From NCBI RefSeq assembly GCF_014840935.1, contig NZ_CP062005.1, forward strand, positions 1,240,001-1,304,000: 64,000 bases of DNA, read 5' to 3'. A program made the translations under genes and the position numbers. The DNA comes from Halomonas sp. YLGW01. GTDB lineage: Bacteria; Pseudomonadota; Gammaproteobacteria; Pseudomonadales; Halomonadaceae. Under the pieces are notes generated by a model, which did no database searches, had not been told where the DNA came from, and saw nothing but the letters and a program-made list of their open reading frames with translations. Each line of letters starts with the position of its first letter. The first letter of the stretch is position 1. This document shows, one piece after another, positions 36,586 to 45,618 of the stretch.

Positions 36586-36626
36586 AAAATGGAATAAATC
36601 AGTTCCCTCGATTCGAGCCGCTTGCC

Positions 36627-37517
36627 ATGATCCCCGACCTGCCCCCTACATCGCTCCACGCCCAGCAGGGCGACGCCTCCGTGCTGATTTCGCGGTTGCG
36701 CGATTTTCCCCGCGGTCAGGTGGCTCTGGTGGGCGCCGGCCCCGGCGATCCTGAGCTGCTGACCCTGAAGGCACTCAAGCGCCTGCAGGCCGCCGAGGTG
36801 ATCCTGCACGACCGCCTGGTCAGCGAGGAGATCCTGGCCATGGCCAACCCTCAGGCGCGACGGCTCTACGTGGGCAAGGCGCGCTCGCAGCACAGCCTGC
36901 CTCAGGAAGGCATCAACCAGGCGCTGGTTGACTGGGCGCGGGAAGGTAAGAGGGTGGTGCGGCTCAAGGGCGGCGATCCCTTCATCTTCGGCCGTGGCGG
37001 CGAGGAACTCGAGACCCTGGCGGCGGCGGGCATTGCCTTCGAGGTGATCCCGGGCATCACCGCGGCCTCGGGCTGTGCGGCCTACGGCGGCATTCCGCTG
37101 ACCCATCGGGACCACGCCCAGTCGGTGCGCTTCGTCACCGGACATCTCAAGAACGGCAGCTGCGACCTCGATTGGGCGACCCTGGCCCATCCCGGCCAGA
37201 CGCTGGTCTTCTACATGGGGCTTGGCAGCCTCGATATCATCCGTGAGGCGCTGATGGCGCATGGCCTTACCGCCGAGACGCCGTTGGCGCTGATCGAGCA
37301 GGGCACCACGGCACGCCAGCGCGTGCATGTCGGTAGCCTCGCCCATCTGCCCGAGGCCTTTTACAGCGATACCATCAAACCCCCGACCCTGATCGTCGTC
37401 GGCAGCGTGGTGCGCCTGCATGCGACGCTTGCCTGGTTCGATGGCGAGCAGGCCGGCAGCCGCGGCTGGGAAGAGGGCAAGCATCCCACGCCGGTCGAGG
37501 CCTCGCAGAGTGCCTGA
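36627..37517 (+). CDS. cobA: Uroporphyrinogen-III C-methyltransferase (SUMT)
   Basis: 296 residues. Methylates uroporphyrinogen III twice to precorrin-2 for siroheme and cobalamin. [19 protein letters not shown] near residue 32 is the SAM-binding start, with [18 protein letters not shown] and [22 protein letters not shown] as further family signatures. It is a stand-alone SUMT, not fused to CysG dehydrogenase/chelatase. Neighbouring cysQ suggests a siroheme role in sulfite or nitrite reduction. Confidence 0.94.
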   Translation: MIPDLPPTSLHAQQGDASVLISRLRDFPRGQVALVGAGPGDPELLTLKALKRLQAAEVILHDRLVSEEILAMANPQARRLYVGKARSQHSLPQEGINQALVDWAREGKRVVRLKGGDPFIFGRGGEELETLAAAGIAFEVIPGITAASGCAAYGGIPLTHRDHAQSVRFVTGHLKNGSCDLDWATLAHPGQTLVFYMGLGSLDIIREALMAHGLTAETPLALIEQGTTARQRVHVGSLAHLPEAFYSDTIKPPTLIVVGSVVRLHATLAWFDGEQAGSRGWEEGKHPTPVEASQSA

Positions 37518-37630
37518 ATTGGCGTGAGTGGCGTGAGCCGCGGCGCCTGACTGTCGCGGTCTGCCGACGCTTGATTCGCGGCGTTGGCTCCGTATCGTGG
37601 TGGATTTCTGCCACGATCGGGTCCGTTCAG

Positions 37631-38086
37631 ATGATGTATTCCCCCTTTGCTCCCCACAGCCAGGCCGGTGCCCGGCAAGCGTTGCCTCATGGGTCGCTGG
37701 CTTGGCTGGTGCTGCTTGGCATGCTGTTGACCGGCTGTGCCGGCCAGGAGACTCGCGATGAGGTCGGTGCCTCCGCTCCTGGTACTGGCATGGTCAGCAG
37801 CGAGGTCGGCATGGCGTCCTACTACTCGGATCGCTACCACGGACGCACCACCGCCAGCGGCGAGCGCTTCGATCAGCAGGCCATGACCGCCGCCCATCGT
37901 ACCCTGGCCTTCGGCACCCGGGTCCGCGTCGCTCGCCTCGATGATGGCCGCGAGGTGACGGTGCGCATCAACGACCGCGGACCCTTCCGTCGCGGGCGGG
38001 TCATCGACCTCTCCAAGCGGGCGGCGCGTCAGCTGGGCATGATCCAGGAAGGCACCGTGGAAGTGCGGGTCAGCGTGCTGCGTTAA
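37631..38086 (+). CDS. RlpA-like septal ring lipoprotein (double-psi beta-barrel)
   Basis: 151 residues from ATG 37631. Lipoprotein signal ending in the lipobox LLTGC, then a single RlpA-type double-psi barrel: GMASYYSDRYHGRTTASGE, FDQQAMTAAHRTLAFGTRVRV, and VRINDRGPFRRGRVIDLSKRAA with the catalytic-site Asp. Family members cleave glycan strands lacking stem peptides. No SPOR domain is attached, unlike full-length RlpA, so the symbol is withheld. The ribosome-binding site is weak. Confidence 0.9.
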   Translation: MMYSPFAPHSQAGARQALPHGSLAWLVLLGMLLTGCAGQETRDEVGASAPGTGMVSSEVGMASYYSDRYHGRTTASGERFDQQAMTAAHRTLAFGTRVRVARLDDGREVTVRINDRGPFRRGRVIDLSKRAARQLGMIQEGTVEVRVSVLR

Positions 38087-38135
38087 CCGCATCGCGCCTA
38101 GGGCCGGGCGCCTGTGTCGCCTGGTGTTCGGGCGA

Positions 38136-39398
38136 TTACTGCTCACTGGCAGTTGAGGATGACGCGGCCTGCCAGCGGCGAAACTCTCGCTGCCAGCGGG
38201 CCAGTAGCGCCTGTCGCTTGAGATCATCGAGAGTCGCCAGCAGGGCGGGGCTCAGGCGGATCGGCCTCAGGGCGTCGCCCAGACGTGCCTTCAAGGCGTT
38301 GGCGGTGCCGGGGCCCGTGAGGGCCGGGTGAACGGCGCCCAGTGCCGTGTGCTCGGCGAGGACCCGCTGGCCGCGCTCGCCAAGCAGGTAATCGACGAAG
38401 CGCTGGGCCGTGGCCCGATGGCGTGCGCGACGCGGAATCAGCGCCAGCCGCTGGGTGACCAGCGCATAGTCGCTCGGGATCACCAGCGTGAGGGCCGGAT
38501 TCGCGGCCACCACGTCCCGGGCATAGCTGCCCAGCAGGTTGTAACCGAGCCAGTATTCCCCCTCCTCGAGGCCTTCGAGCATTGCGCTGGTGGTCTTCTC
38601 CAGTACCGTGTCGGCGGCGCCCAGCGCCGCCACCAGCTCCCAATAGCGGGGCGACAGCCGGGCTTCCTCGACGGCATAGCTGTAGCCGGCGCCGCTCGAT
38701 GCGGGGTCATAGGTCACCACCCGGCCGCGCAGGGCCTGGCCGTGCTGCTCCAGTAGTTCCAGTAGCTCGGCGTGGCTTTGTGGGGCCCCGAAGCGTTCGG
38801 CCAGCTCGCGCCGGTAGACCATCACGATGGGCTCGAAGGTCACCGCGAACAGCTCCTGGCGCCAGCGCGCCCAGGCCGGCCAGTCGGCGGCACGGGCGCT
38901 GGCGAGTGGTTGGGCGTGGCCATCGTTGGCGAGCCGGTACTGCCAGGGCATGGCCGACGAGATCAGGACATCGGCGCTGGGTGTCTTGGCCGCCAGGAAA
39001 CGCTGGTTGAGCTCGAGAGTAGTGAGGTTGAGATAGGTCAGCGAGACGAAGGGGAAGCGTCGATGAAAATCCTCGAGTAGCGGCCGGATCTGAGGAATAT
39101 CCAGGGCGCCATGAATCGTCAGGCGCTCGAGGGGCTGGGTGGGGGTGGCGGTGCCGGGGAAACGCAGTGTTTCCTCTGCGACCGCGATGGGGACGGTGCC
39201 GAGCAGTAGCCCCAGTGTCAACACTAGGCCCAGGAATAGACTCCGACATGGCTTCGGCAGCATGCCTGGCCAGGCCCGGCGATGCCGGTCCGCGCCGGGA
39301 TGCCCGGCCCCGATGTGGTTGGTGCTCGTGTGTCGGGGGCTCGTGCGCTCGATACCCGGGCGCCCAAGACAGCGGGTGAGCAGGTCTGATTGGATCAT
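38136..39398 (-). CDS. Periplasmic substrate-binding protein coupled to a two-component system
   Basis: 420 residues if started at ATG 39398, which overlaps the sensor kinase stop (ATGA) and has GGGAG 7 bases upstream. The recognisable signal peptide begins only at M46 (ATG 39263): MLPKPCRSLFLGLVLTLGLL...AVAEE. The first 45 residues are Arg/His-rich and odd for an export signal. The mature part is a type II periplasmic binding fold (iron/sulfate/polyamine-type). It is last in the iclR-RR-HK operon and no permease accompanies it, so a sensing role with the kinase is plausible. Confidence 0.82.
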   Translation of the reverse strand: MIQSDLLTRCLGRPGIERTSPRHTSTNHIGAGHPGADRHRRAWPGMLPKPCRSLFLGLVLTLGLLLGTVPIAVAEETLRFPGTATPTQPLERLTIHGALDIPQIRPLLEDFHRRFPFVSLTYLNLTTLELNQRFLAAKTPSADVLISSAMPWQYRLANDGHAQPLASARAADWPAWARWRQELFAVTFEPIVMVYRRELAERFGAPQSHAELLELLEQHGQALRGRVVTYDPASSGAGYSYAVEEARLSPRYWELVAALGAADTVLEKTTSAMLEGLEEGEYWLGYNLLGSYARDVVAANPALTLVIPSDYALVTQRLALIPRRARHRATAQRFVDYLLGERGQRVLAEHTALGAVHPALTGPGTANALKARLGDALRPIRLSPALLATLDDLKRQALLARWQREFRRWQAASSSTASEQ

Positions 39399-40780
39399 CC
39401 GCGATCTCCCGTGAAGTGAAGGGCGACCCTGAGGCCATGATCGGCGGCCGTCGGCTCAAGCGTCAAACGGGCCTTGTGGCCCCTCGCGATGCCATCGACG
39501 ATGGCGAGCCCCAGTCCCGAGCCCTCGCCGCCGTCGCGGCCCCGATAGAAGGGGCGCAGTACCAGCAGGCGCTGATCTTCCTCGATGCCGGGGCCATCGT
39601 CTTCGACGGCTAGGGTCGGCGGGGTGTCGCTCACCCGCACCGTGATGTGCTGCGCACCGTAGCGCCGGGCGTTGTCGATCAGGTTGGTCAGTGCCTCTTC
39701 GAGCTGCCAGTCGACGCCATCGATCATCAGTGGCGTGTCATTGGCCTCGACGCCGAGATCGATGCCGGCCCGGTGGCAGCCTGCCCAGGCGTCGCGGGTG
39801 ACGCGCCGGGCCAGGGCGTTGAGGTCCAGCGACGCCAGGTCCGGGGTGGCCTCCGGGTTGTCGAGGCGGGTCAGCGACAGCAGCTGGCCGGCGAGGCGCG
39901 CGGTGCTGGCGCTGGTGGCCTGCATGGCCTCGAGGGCGCGTCGCCAGACGGCGGGGTCGTCCTGGCGCAGCGCCAGTTCGGCACGGGTCGAGAGCCCGGC
40001 CAGGGGGGTGCGCAGCTGATGGGAGGCGTCGCCGATGAAGCGTTCCTGATTGGCGCGCACCCGCCGCATCCGGGCGAGCAGGTCATTGACGGTCTCGCGC
40101 AGCTCGGCGAGTTCTCTCGGCAAGGGCAGCTCCAGGGGGGCGAGGGTGCGCGGGTCCCGGGCGCGGATGGCGTGGCGCAACCGCGTCAGTGGGGCCAGAG
40201 CAGAGCGAATCGCCAGCAGCAGGGCGGCGATGGCCAGCGTTGCCATGGCGCCGATGTAGGCCAGGTTGCCGCGCAGCAGGCTGAGTGTCAGCGCCTCGCG
40301 GCCTTCTCGGGTATGAGCGACGCGGACCTCGAAGCGTTCCCGCAGGCTCCAGTCCTCGAGGCGGCTGTGACGGATGCCCTGGCGCAGGGCGAGTGATTGC
40401 CAGACGATGTCGCGATAGAGCAGGGTGTCGCCGCCCTTGCTGTCGCGGGCCAGGTCGGGGCGCGTATCGCCGGGCAGCCGGGCATTGCCGGTGATGAAGT
40501 CACCATCACCATCGTAGAGCGCATAGAAGACGCGCTCCTCGGCGTCGGTGGCCAGCATCTCCAGTGCCGCCGGCGGCAAGTCGAGCCATAGCTGATCGTC
40601 CTGCCATTGCACCCGGTCGGCGATTGCGAGTGTCGCGGCCTCCAGCAGGCGATCGAAGGCGCGGTCGGCGGTGTGGCGGGCATCCAGATAGGCCTGGATC
40701 AGCATCAGGGCGCCGAGCCCCAGCAGCGGCAGCAGCAGCCAGGTCATCAGACGCCGGTAGAGGCTGGCCGGTCGCCTCAC
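39395..40780 (-). CDS. Sensor histidine kinase (TctE-like)
   Basis: 461 residues. Helix 1 (about 11-30), periplasmic domain (about 31-172), helix 2 (about 173-193), HAMP, HisKA with FIGDASHQLRTPL (phospho-acceptor H254), then HATPase with NLIDNARRYG, VEDDGPGIEED and GSGLGLAIVDG. It overlaps the response regulator upstream and the binding-protein gene downstream by 4 bases each. TctE-type kinases control tricarboxylate transporters, and tctCBA lies just beyond the divergent promoter. The signal is unknown. Confidence 0.9.
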   Translation of the reverse strand: MRRPASLYRRLMTWLLLPLLGLGALMLIQAYLDARHTADRAFDRLLEAATLAIADRVQWQDDQLWLDLPPAALEMLATDAEERVFYALYDGDGDFITGNARLPGDTRPDLARDSKGGDTLLYRDIVWQSLALRQGIRHSRLEDWSLRERFEVRVAHTREGREALTLSLLRGNLAYIGAMATLAIAALLLAIRSALAPLTRLRHAIRARDPRTLAPLELPLPRELAELRETVNDLLARMRRVRANQERFIGDASHQLRTPLAGLSTRAELALRQDDPAVWRRALEAMQATSASTARLAGQLLSLTRLDNPEATPDLASLDLNALARRVTRDAWAGCHRAGIDLGVEANDTPLMIDGVDWQLEEALTNLIDNARRYGAQHITVRVSDTPPTLAVEDDGPGIEEDQRLLVLRPFYRGRDGGEGSGLGLAIVDGIARGHKARLTLEPTAADHGLRVALHFTGDRG

Positions 40781-41439
40781 GCTGCCTCCAGCAGGTACCC
40801 GAGGCCGCGCACCGTGCGCAGGCTCACGTCGCTGTCCTTCAGGCGCCGCCGCAGGCGGTGGATGTAGACCTCGATGGCATTGTCGCCCATGGCTTCGCCG
40901 GCGAAGGCGTCCTCGGCGAGGCGGGCCTTGTCCACCGGCGCGCCCGCGTTTCGCATCAGGCAGGCCAGCAGCCGCTGCTCCCGCGGGGGCAGGGCCAGCG
41001 TTTTGTCGTCGAGGGTGAAGCGCTGGGCCTCGGGGTCGAAGCTTAGCCCTCCGACACGCAGGGTCTGAGTCCGGCCGCGACGTCGCAGCAGGGCGCGCAC
41101 CCGGGCCTCCAGCTCGTCGAGGGCGAAGGGCTTGGCGAGGTAATCGTCGGCGCCCAGGTCCAGTCCGCGGACCCGGTCCTCGATGGCGCCCCGGGCGGTG
41201 ATGATCAGCACCGGGGTGTCGCTGTCGTGCCGGCGCAGCGCGGCGAGCACCTCAAGGCCGCCGGTGCCTGGCAGGTTCAAGTCGAGCAGCACCAGGTCGG
41301 CATCGTGGCCGGGTGCCGACAGGTGAGCCAGGGCCCGGTCGCCGTCATCCAGCGTGGTCACGCTGAACTGCTCGAGGCGCATGGCATCGCCAAGCGTCTC
41401 GGCGAGCAGCGGGTCGTCCTCGATCAGTAACAGCTTCAT
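40777..41439 (-). CDS. OmpR-family response regulator (TctD-like)
   Basis: 220 residues. Receiver domain (1-120) with the acidic pair ED at 7-8, phospho-acceptor D53 in LVLLDLNLPGTGG and K in DDYLAKPF; winged-helix DNA-binding domain (about 125-218) with LPPREQRLLACLMRNAG and DNAIEVYIHRLRRRL. It is partner of the overlapping kinase gene and likely regulates the divergent tctCBA transporter. Confidence 0.92.
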   Translation of the reverse strand: MKLLLIEDDPLLAETLGDAMRLEQFSVTTLDDGDRALAHLSAPGHDADLVLLDLNLPGTGGLEVLAALRRHDSDTPVLIITARGAIEDRVRGLDLGADDYLAKPFALDELEARVRALLRRRGRTQTLRVGGLSFDPEAQRFTLDDKTLALPPREQRLLACLMRNAGAPVDKARLAEDAFAGEAMGDNAIEVYIHRLRRRLKDSDVSLRTVRGLGYLLEAA

Positions 41440-42050
41440 GGCGTGACTCCTTCATCCTGGTCCGGCGAGGGGGCAAGCCGGGTCACCGCGGCCGCCAGCA
41501 GCGCCTCACCCCGGGAGGCCTCGAGCCGGCCGCTGGGCCCGGAGAGCGACAGCCACAGCTCGCCCGAGCCGATGCCCTCTTCGCTCATTGCAGCACACAG
41601 CATCAGTCCCCCGTTCAATCGTTGGGCGGGGGCATCGGCGTGCTCGATGGGCCAGCTTTCACCGGGCTGCAGGTCATGGCGCAGGCCACAGGCCGGCAGG
41701 CTGACCAGATGGCAGCTGGCCAGGCCCTGGCCGACCTCGAGCAGGGCGGCGGTCTCGCCGCTCTGTTCGCAGAGCCGGTCCAGTACCGGCTGCACCCGGT
41801 CGGCGAGGCCGCGGCTGGGCCGATGACGCTTGCCGAGCCGCACGGGGGTCGGGCCCAGGGTGAAGCGTCCGTCGTCTCTTCTCGCCACATAGCCAAAGCG
41901 CTCCAGGGAGGCCAGCAACCTGAGCAGGGTGCTCTTGTAGAAGCCGGTGGCCTCGGCCAGCTCGGCCAGGCTGAAGTGCTCCTTCGGTGCATCGAAGACC
42001 TCTAGGATCGTCAACGCTCGCTCCACGGCTTCAACGCGTTGTTCTGCCAT
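41436..42050 (-). CDS. IclR family transcriptional regulator
   Basis: 204 residues from ATG 42050 (MAEQRVEAVERALTILEVF). An ATG at 42098 would add 16 residues. N-terminal IclR winged helix with FSLAELAEATGFYKSTLLRLLASLERFGYV; the C-terminal GAF-like effector domain (about 80-200) is shorter than the usual ~170 residues. The gene overlaps the response regulator by ATGA, an unusual fusion of one-component and two-component regulation in a single operon. The 18-bp dyad at 42183-42200 is its most likely operator. Confidence 0.88.
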   Translation of the reverse strand: MAEQRVEAVERALTILEVFDAPKEHFSLAELAEATGFYKSTLLRLLASLERFGYVARRDDGRFTLGPTPVRLGKRHRPSRGLADRVQPVLDRLCEQSGETAALLEVGQGLASCHLVSLPACGLRHDLQPGESWPIEHADAPAQRLNGGLMLCAAMSEEGIGSGELWLSLSGPSGRLEASRGEALLAAAVTRLAPSPDQDEGVTP

Positions 42051-42182
42051 CTTTACTTGGTGCCTCCCGGGTCGCTTGCTCGTGCCGTGCTCGCCCATGC
42101 AACTTTGGTCGCATTTGGCCCTCAGGGCGTTGACGCCTCAAGTCGGTGCGCCTAACTTTCCACACCAAGGAACGGTGTTCTG

Positions 42183-42200
42183 CCTTACAGAATTGTAAGG
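42183..42200. promoter_or_regulatory. Dyad operator between iclR-type gene and tctC
   Basis: CCTTACAGAATTGTAAGG: perfect 7-bp arms with a 4-base centre, inside the 284-base divergent promoter region. A smaller dyad ACACC-AAGGAAC-GGTGT lies at 42162-42178. They are the best candidate sites for the IclR-type protein or the response regulator. Confidence 0.65.
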
Positions 42201-42334
42201 TGGCTGACAGCTTCCGACAAGTCCTGAATGCCATACCCCAGCCGGGTCGCTTCAGGCGCACGCCAATGCATCCTGATTCACGGCATCCTGCATGTCCGCG
42301 GTGCGGGCCGGATGACCTAGCGAGGCCAATAACA

Positions 42335-43351
42335 ATGTTGATGAAAAGCATGATCCAGAAACGCATGTCGATGAAGACGCCCCTCACGCTGATCACTGCC
42401 GCAGCGCTGACCCTGAGCGCCTCCGTGACTCAAGCCTTCGAACCGGAGGGCAAGGTCGAGTGTCTGGCGCCGGCCGACCCGGGCGGCGGCTGGGACTTCA
42501 CCTGCCGCAGCGTCGGCAAGGTGCTCGAGGATCTCGATCTGGTGCCGCGCAGCGTGCAGACCATCAACATGGCCGGTGCCGGCGGCGGGGTGGCCTTCGC
42601 CCATACCGTCAGCAAGCGCGCCGGCGATGACCAGCTGCTGGTCGCGGCCTCCACCGCCACCACCACGCGGCTGGCCCAGGGGCAGTTCCCGGGCATGAAC
42701 GCCGACATGGTCAACTGGATCGGGGCCCTGGGTGCCGACTATGGCGTCATCGCCGTGGCCGACGATTCCGAGTACGACGACCTGCCCGAGCTGATGGATG
42801 CCATCAAGGAAGACCCGCGCAGCGTCAAGTTCGCCGGTGGCAGCGCCAAGGGCGGCTGGGATCACCTCAAGGTACTGATCGCGGCCCAGAAGGCGGGTCT
42901 CGAGAACCTGCCGCGCATTCCCTACCTGTCCTACAACAATGGCGGCGAAGCCATGACTCAGGTGGTCGGTGGCCACGTCGATGCCTTCACCGGTGATATC
43001 ACCGAGGCGCAGGGCTTCATGGAGTCCGGTGACCTGCGCGTGCTGGCGGTGCTGTCCGAGGAGCGTCTGCCGGGCAAGTTCAGCGAGATTCCCACCGCTC
43101 GCGAGCAGGGCATCGATGCCATCGGCCCCAACTGGCGCGGGTTCTACATGCCGGCGGACATCTCGGATGATGCCAAGCAGTACTGGCTCGACGCCATGGA
43201 CACCGTCTATGAGAGCGAGGAGTGGAAGAACGTGATGACCCAGAACGGTCTGATGCCCTTCCACATGAGTGCCGGTGAGTTCGAGGCCTTCGTCAAGCAG
43301 CAGATCACCGACATCGAAACCCTGTCCAAAGATATCGGGCTGATTCAGTAA
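42335..43351 (+). CDS. tctC: Tripartite tricarboxylate transporter binding protein
   Basis: 338 residues from ATG 42335; later in-frame ATGs (42341-42371) leave the exact start open. A signal peptide runs to about ...SVTQA-FEP. The mature protein has the TctC/Bug fold: ECLAPADPGGGWDFTCRSVGK, INMAGAGGGVAFAHT and IPTAREQGID. It captures tri- or dicarboxylates in the periplasm for TctAB. The stop codon overlaps tctB by one base (TAATG). Confidence 0.92.
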   Translation: MLMKSMIQKRMSMKTPLTLITAAALTLSASVTQAFEPEGKVECLAPADPGGGWDFTCRSVGKVLEDLDLVPRSVQTINMAGAGGGVAFAHTVSKRAGDDQLLVAASTATTTRLAQGQFPGMNADMVNWIGALGADYGVIAVADDSEYDDLPELMDAIKEDPRSVKFAGGSAKGGWDHLKVLIAAQKAGLENLPRIPYLSYNNGGEAMTQVVGGHVDAFTGDITEAQGFMESGDLRVLAVLSEERLPGKFSEIPTAREQGIDAIGPNWRGFYMPADISDDAKQYWLDAMDTVYESEEWKNVMTQNGLMPFHMSAGEFEAFVKQQITDIETLSKDIGLIQ

Positions 43352-43806
43352 TGACCTTCAATGACCGCATCTTTGGGGTCCTGATGATCGTCCTGGCCGT
43401 CGCGTACGGCTGGGGCGCTACCCAGTTCCCGGAACCCTTCGGCGGCGGGGCCGAGGCCGTCGGCCCCGAGACCTTTCCCAAGCTGCTCGCCGTGGTGCTG
43501 ACGCTCTCCAGCCTGTACATGATCGTGCGTCCCGACCCGGACAACGCCTGGCCCTGGAGCCGTACCGGCCTTGAGCTGGTGATCGCAGTAGTGGTGCTGG
43601 TGCTCTACGCCATGCTGCTGCAGCCGCTGGGCTTCATTCCCAGCACCCTGCTGGCGGTGGGCACCCTGTGCTGGCGCATGGGCGCGCCTCCGGTCAAGGC
43701 CTATCTGACCGGTGCCATCGCGGGCGTGGTGGTGTTCCTGATCTTCAACTTCGCACTCGACCTGGCGCTGCCGCTGGGCCTGCTCGACTTCCTGGAGGCA
43801 ACCTGA
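43351..43806 (+). CDS. tctB: Tripartite tricarboxylate transporter small membrane subunit
   Basis: 151 residues with four membrane helices, typical of TctB (DUF1468-type). Opens MTFNDRIFGVLMIVLAVAYGWGATQFPEP. It partners TctA in the secondary, cation-driven importer. It shares one base with tctC before it and one base with tctA after it (TGATG). Confidence 0.92.
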   Translation: MTFNDRIFGVLMIVLAVAYGWGATQFPEPFGGGAEAVGPETFPKLLAVVLTLSSLYMIVRPDPDNAWPWSRTGLELVIAVVVLVLYAMLLQPLGFIPSTLLAVGTLCWRMGAPPVKAYLTGAIAGVVVFLIFNFALDLALPLGLLDFLEAT

Positions 43807-45320
43807 TGGAAACGTTGGGCTTCCTGATCGACGGTTTCGGCGTCGCGCTGCAACCACATAACCTGATGTTCGCCCTGATGGGGGCCTTCCTGGGCACCCT
43901 GATCGGCGCGCTGCCGGGGCTCGGCCCCGCCAATGGCGTGGCGATCCTGATTCCGCTGGCCTTCACCCTGGGGCTGGCTCCGGAAACCGCCATGATCATG
44001 CTGACCTCGGTCTATGCCGGTGCCATGTATGGCGGGCGCATCTCCTCGATCCTCTTGAACATTCCAGGCGATGAGCCGGCGATGATGACCTGCCTGGACG
44101 GCTATCCCATGGCCCGGAAGGGTAAGGCGGCCGAGGCGCTGGCGATCTCGGCGGTGGCGTCCTTCATCGGCAGCCTGGTGGCCACCGTGGGGCTGATCAT
44201 GCTGGCGCCGCTGCTGGCCGACTTCGCCTTGACCTTCGGCCCGGCGGAATACTTCGCCCTCTTCATGCTGGCCTTCGCCACCCTTGGCGGGATCACCGGC
44301 AAGAACCCCATGAAGACGGTGGTCGCGGCCTGTATCGGCCTGATGATCGCCACCGTGGGCATCGATTCCACCGGCACCCAGCGTTATACCTTCAATGTGC
44401 TGGAGCTCTACGAGGGCGTCGACTTCATCATCGCCATCGTCGGTCTGTTCGCGATCTCCGAGCTGATGTTCTTCATCGAGGATCGTGCCGGCGGCGGCAA
44501 GGAGAAGATCTCCGTCAACAAGCTGGCACTGTCCTGGAAGGACATCCGTGACATCCTTCCCACCAGCCTGCGCGGCGGCGTACTGGGCTTCATTGCCGGG
44601 GTGCTGCCGGGGGCGGGGGCGTCACTGGGCAGCTTCATCAGCTATACCCTGGAAAAGCGGGTGCTGGGTCGCAAGGGCCACTTCGGCGAGGGCGATCCGC
44701 GCGGCGTAGCGGCTCCCGAGGCCGGCAACAACGGCGCTTCGAGCGGTGCCCTGGTACCGATGCTGACCCTCGGCGTGCCGGGCAGCGGCACCACTGCGGT
44801 GCTGCTGGCACTGCTGATCTCGCTGAACATCACCCCCGGGCCGCTGATGTTCACCCAGAACGCGGATATCGTCTGGGGCGTGATCGCGGCACTGCTGATC
44901 GGCAACTTCCTGCTGCTGCTGCTCAACATTCCGCTGGTCGGCATCTTCGTCAAGCTGCTTTCGGTACCCCCGATGTACCTGCTGCCGATCGTCACCATGG
45001 TGGCCTTCGTCGGCATCTACTCGATCAGCAACACCACCTTCGATCTCTACTTCATGGTCGCCTTCGGGGTCTTCGGCTATGTGCTGCGCAAGCTCGAAAT
45101 CCCGCTGGTGCCGATCATCCTCGGCCTGCTGTTGGGGCCGGAGATGGAGAAGAACCTGCGCCATGCGTTGGAGATCTCCGACGGTGACTGGATGGCGCTG
45201 TGGGACAGCGGCCTGGCCATCGGCCTGTGGGTCGTCGCCGGTCTGGGGCTGATCCTGCCCTACATCGTCGGTCCAATCCTGCGCCGCCGCATGCAGGCGG
45301 GCGGGGCTCAGACGGACTGA
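43806..45320 (+). CDS. tctA: Tripartite tricarboxylate transporter large membrane subunit
   Basis: 504 residues from the ATG overlapping the tctB stop. About 12 helices. GALPGLGPANGVAILIPLAF and its second-half counterpart LPGAGASLGSFISYTLEKR are the paired TctA loops, and SVYAGAMYGGRISSILLNIPGD is the family signature. It forms the transport channel for citrate-like substrates. A strong terminator follows. Confidence 0.95.
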   Translation: METLGFLIDGFGVALQPHNLMFALMGAFLGTLIGALPGLGPANGVAILIPLAFTLGLAPETAMIMLTSVYAGAMYGGRISSILLNIPGDEPAMMTCLDGYPMARKGKAAEALAISAVASFIGSLVATVGLIMLAPLLADFALTFGPAEYFALFMLAFATLGGITGKNPMKTVVAACIGLMIATVGIDSTGTQRYTFNVLELYEGVDFIIAIVGLFAISELMFFIEDRAGGGKEKISVNKLALSWKDIRDILPTSLRGGVLGFIAGVLPGAGASLGSFISYTLEKRVLGRKGHFGEGDPRGVAAPEAGNNGASSGALVPMLTLGVPGSGTTAVLLALLISLNITPGPLMFTQNADIVWGVIAALLIGNFLLLLLNIPLVGIFVKLLSVPPMYLLPIVTMVAFVGIYSISNTTFDLYFMVAFGVFGYVLRKLEIPLVPIILGLLLGPEMEKNLRHALEISDGDWMALWDSGLAIGLWVVAGLGLILPYIVGPILRRRMQAGGAQTD

Positions 45321-45359
45321 CACGCCTTCGCGCAACGCCATTATCGCATCACCTTTTTA

Positions 45360-45390
45360 GGGCACCGGCCGACAGGCCGGTGCCCTTTTT
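45360..45390 (+). terminator. Strong intrinsic terminator after tctA
   Basis: Perfect 11-bp arms GGGCACCGGCC/GGCCGGTGCCC with a GACA tetraloop, followed by TTTTT. Confidence 0.92.
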
Positions 45391-45412
45391 CGTGGTGAAA
45401 GGAAAAGTTTCT

Positions 45413-45429
45413 TGCATCATTCCGGTGCT
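45413..45429. promoter_or_regulatory. NtrC-like site, distal
   Basis: TGCATCATTCCGGTGCT matches 11 of the 14 defined positions of the TGCACCA-N3-TGGTGCA consensus. Its centre is 51 bp (about five turns) from the proximal site. Confidence 0.6.
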
Positions 45430-45463
45430 GGGGCTTTTTTAGTATCTCGCTAATGTATACAAC

Positions 45464-45480
45464 TGCACCATAAAAGTGCA
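45464..45480. promoter_or_regulatory. NtrC-like site, proximal
   Basis: TGCACCATAAAAGTGCA, a 17-bp dyad close to the glnA-type NtrC site. It lies about 150 bases upstream of the sigma-54 promoter, typical of an enhancer. Confidence 0.8.
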
Positions 45481-45618
45481 TGGCGAGACGTGAGATCGCC
45501 AAAAGAGGGCGTACGGCGGGGGCTTGAGCCGTTGAGAGCGAGAACGGAAGAGGATGTCCGGTTGTTAAGAAAGATCTAAATAAATGATTATAAAGGGTTA
45601 ATTTTCCTTGTCGATGTC

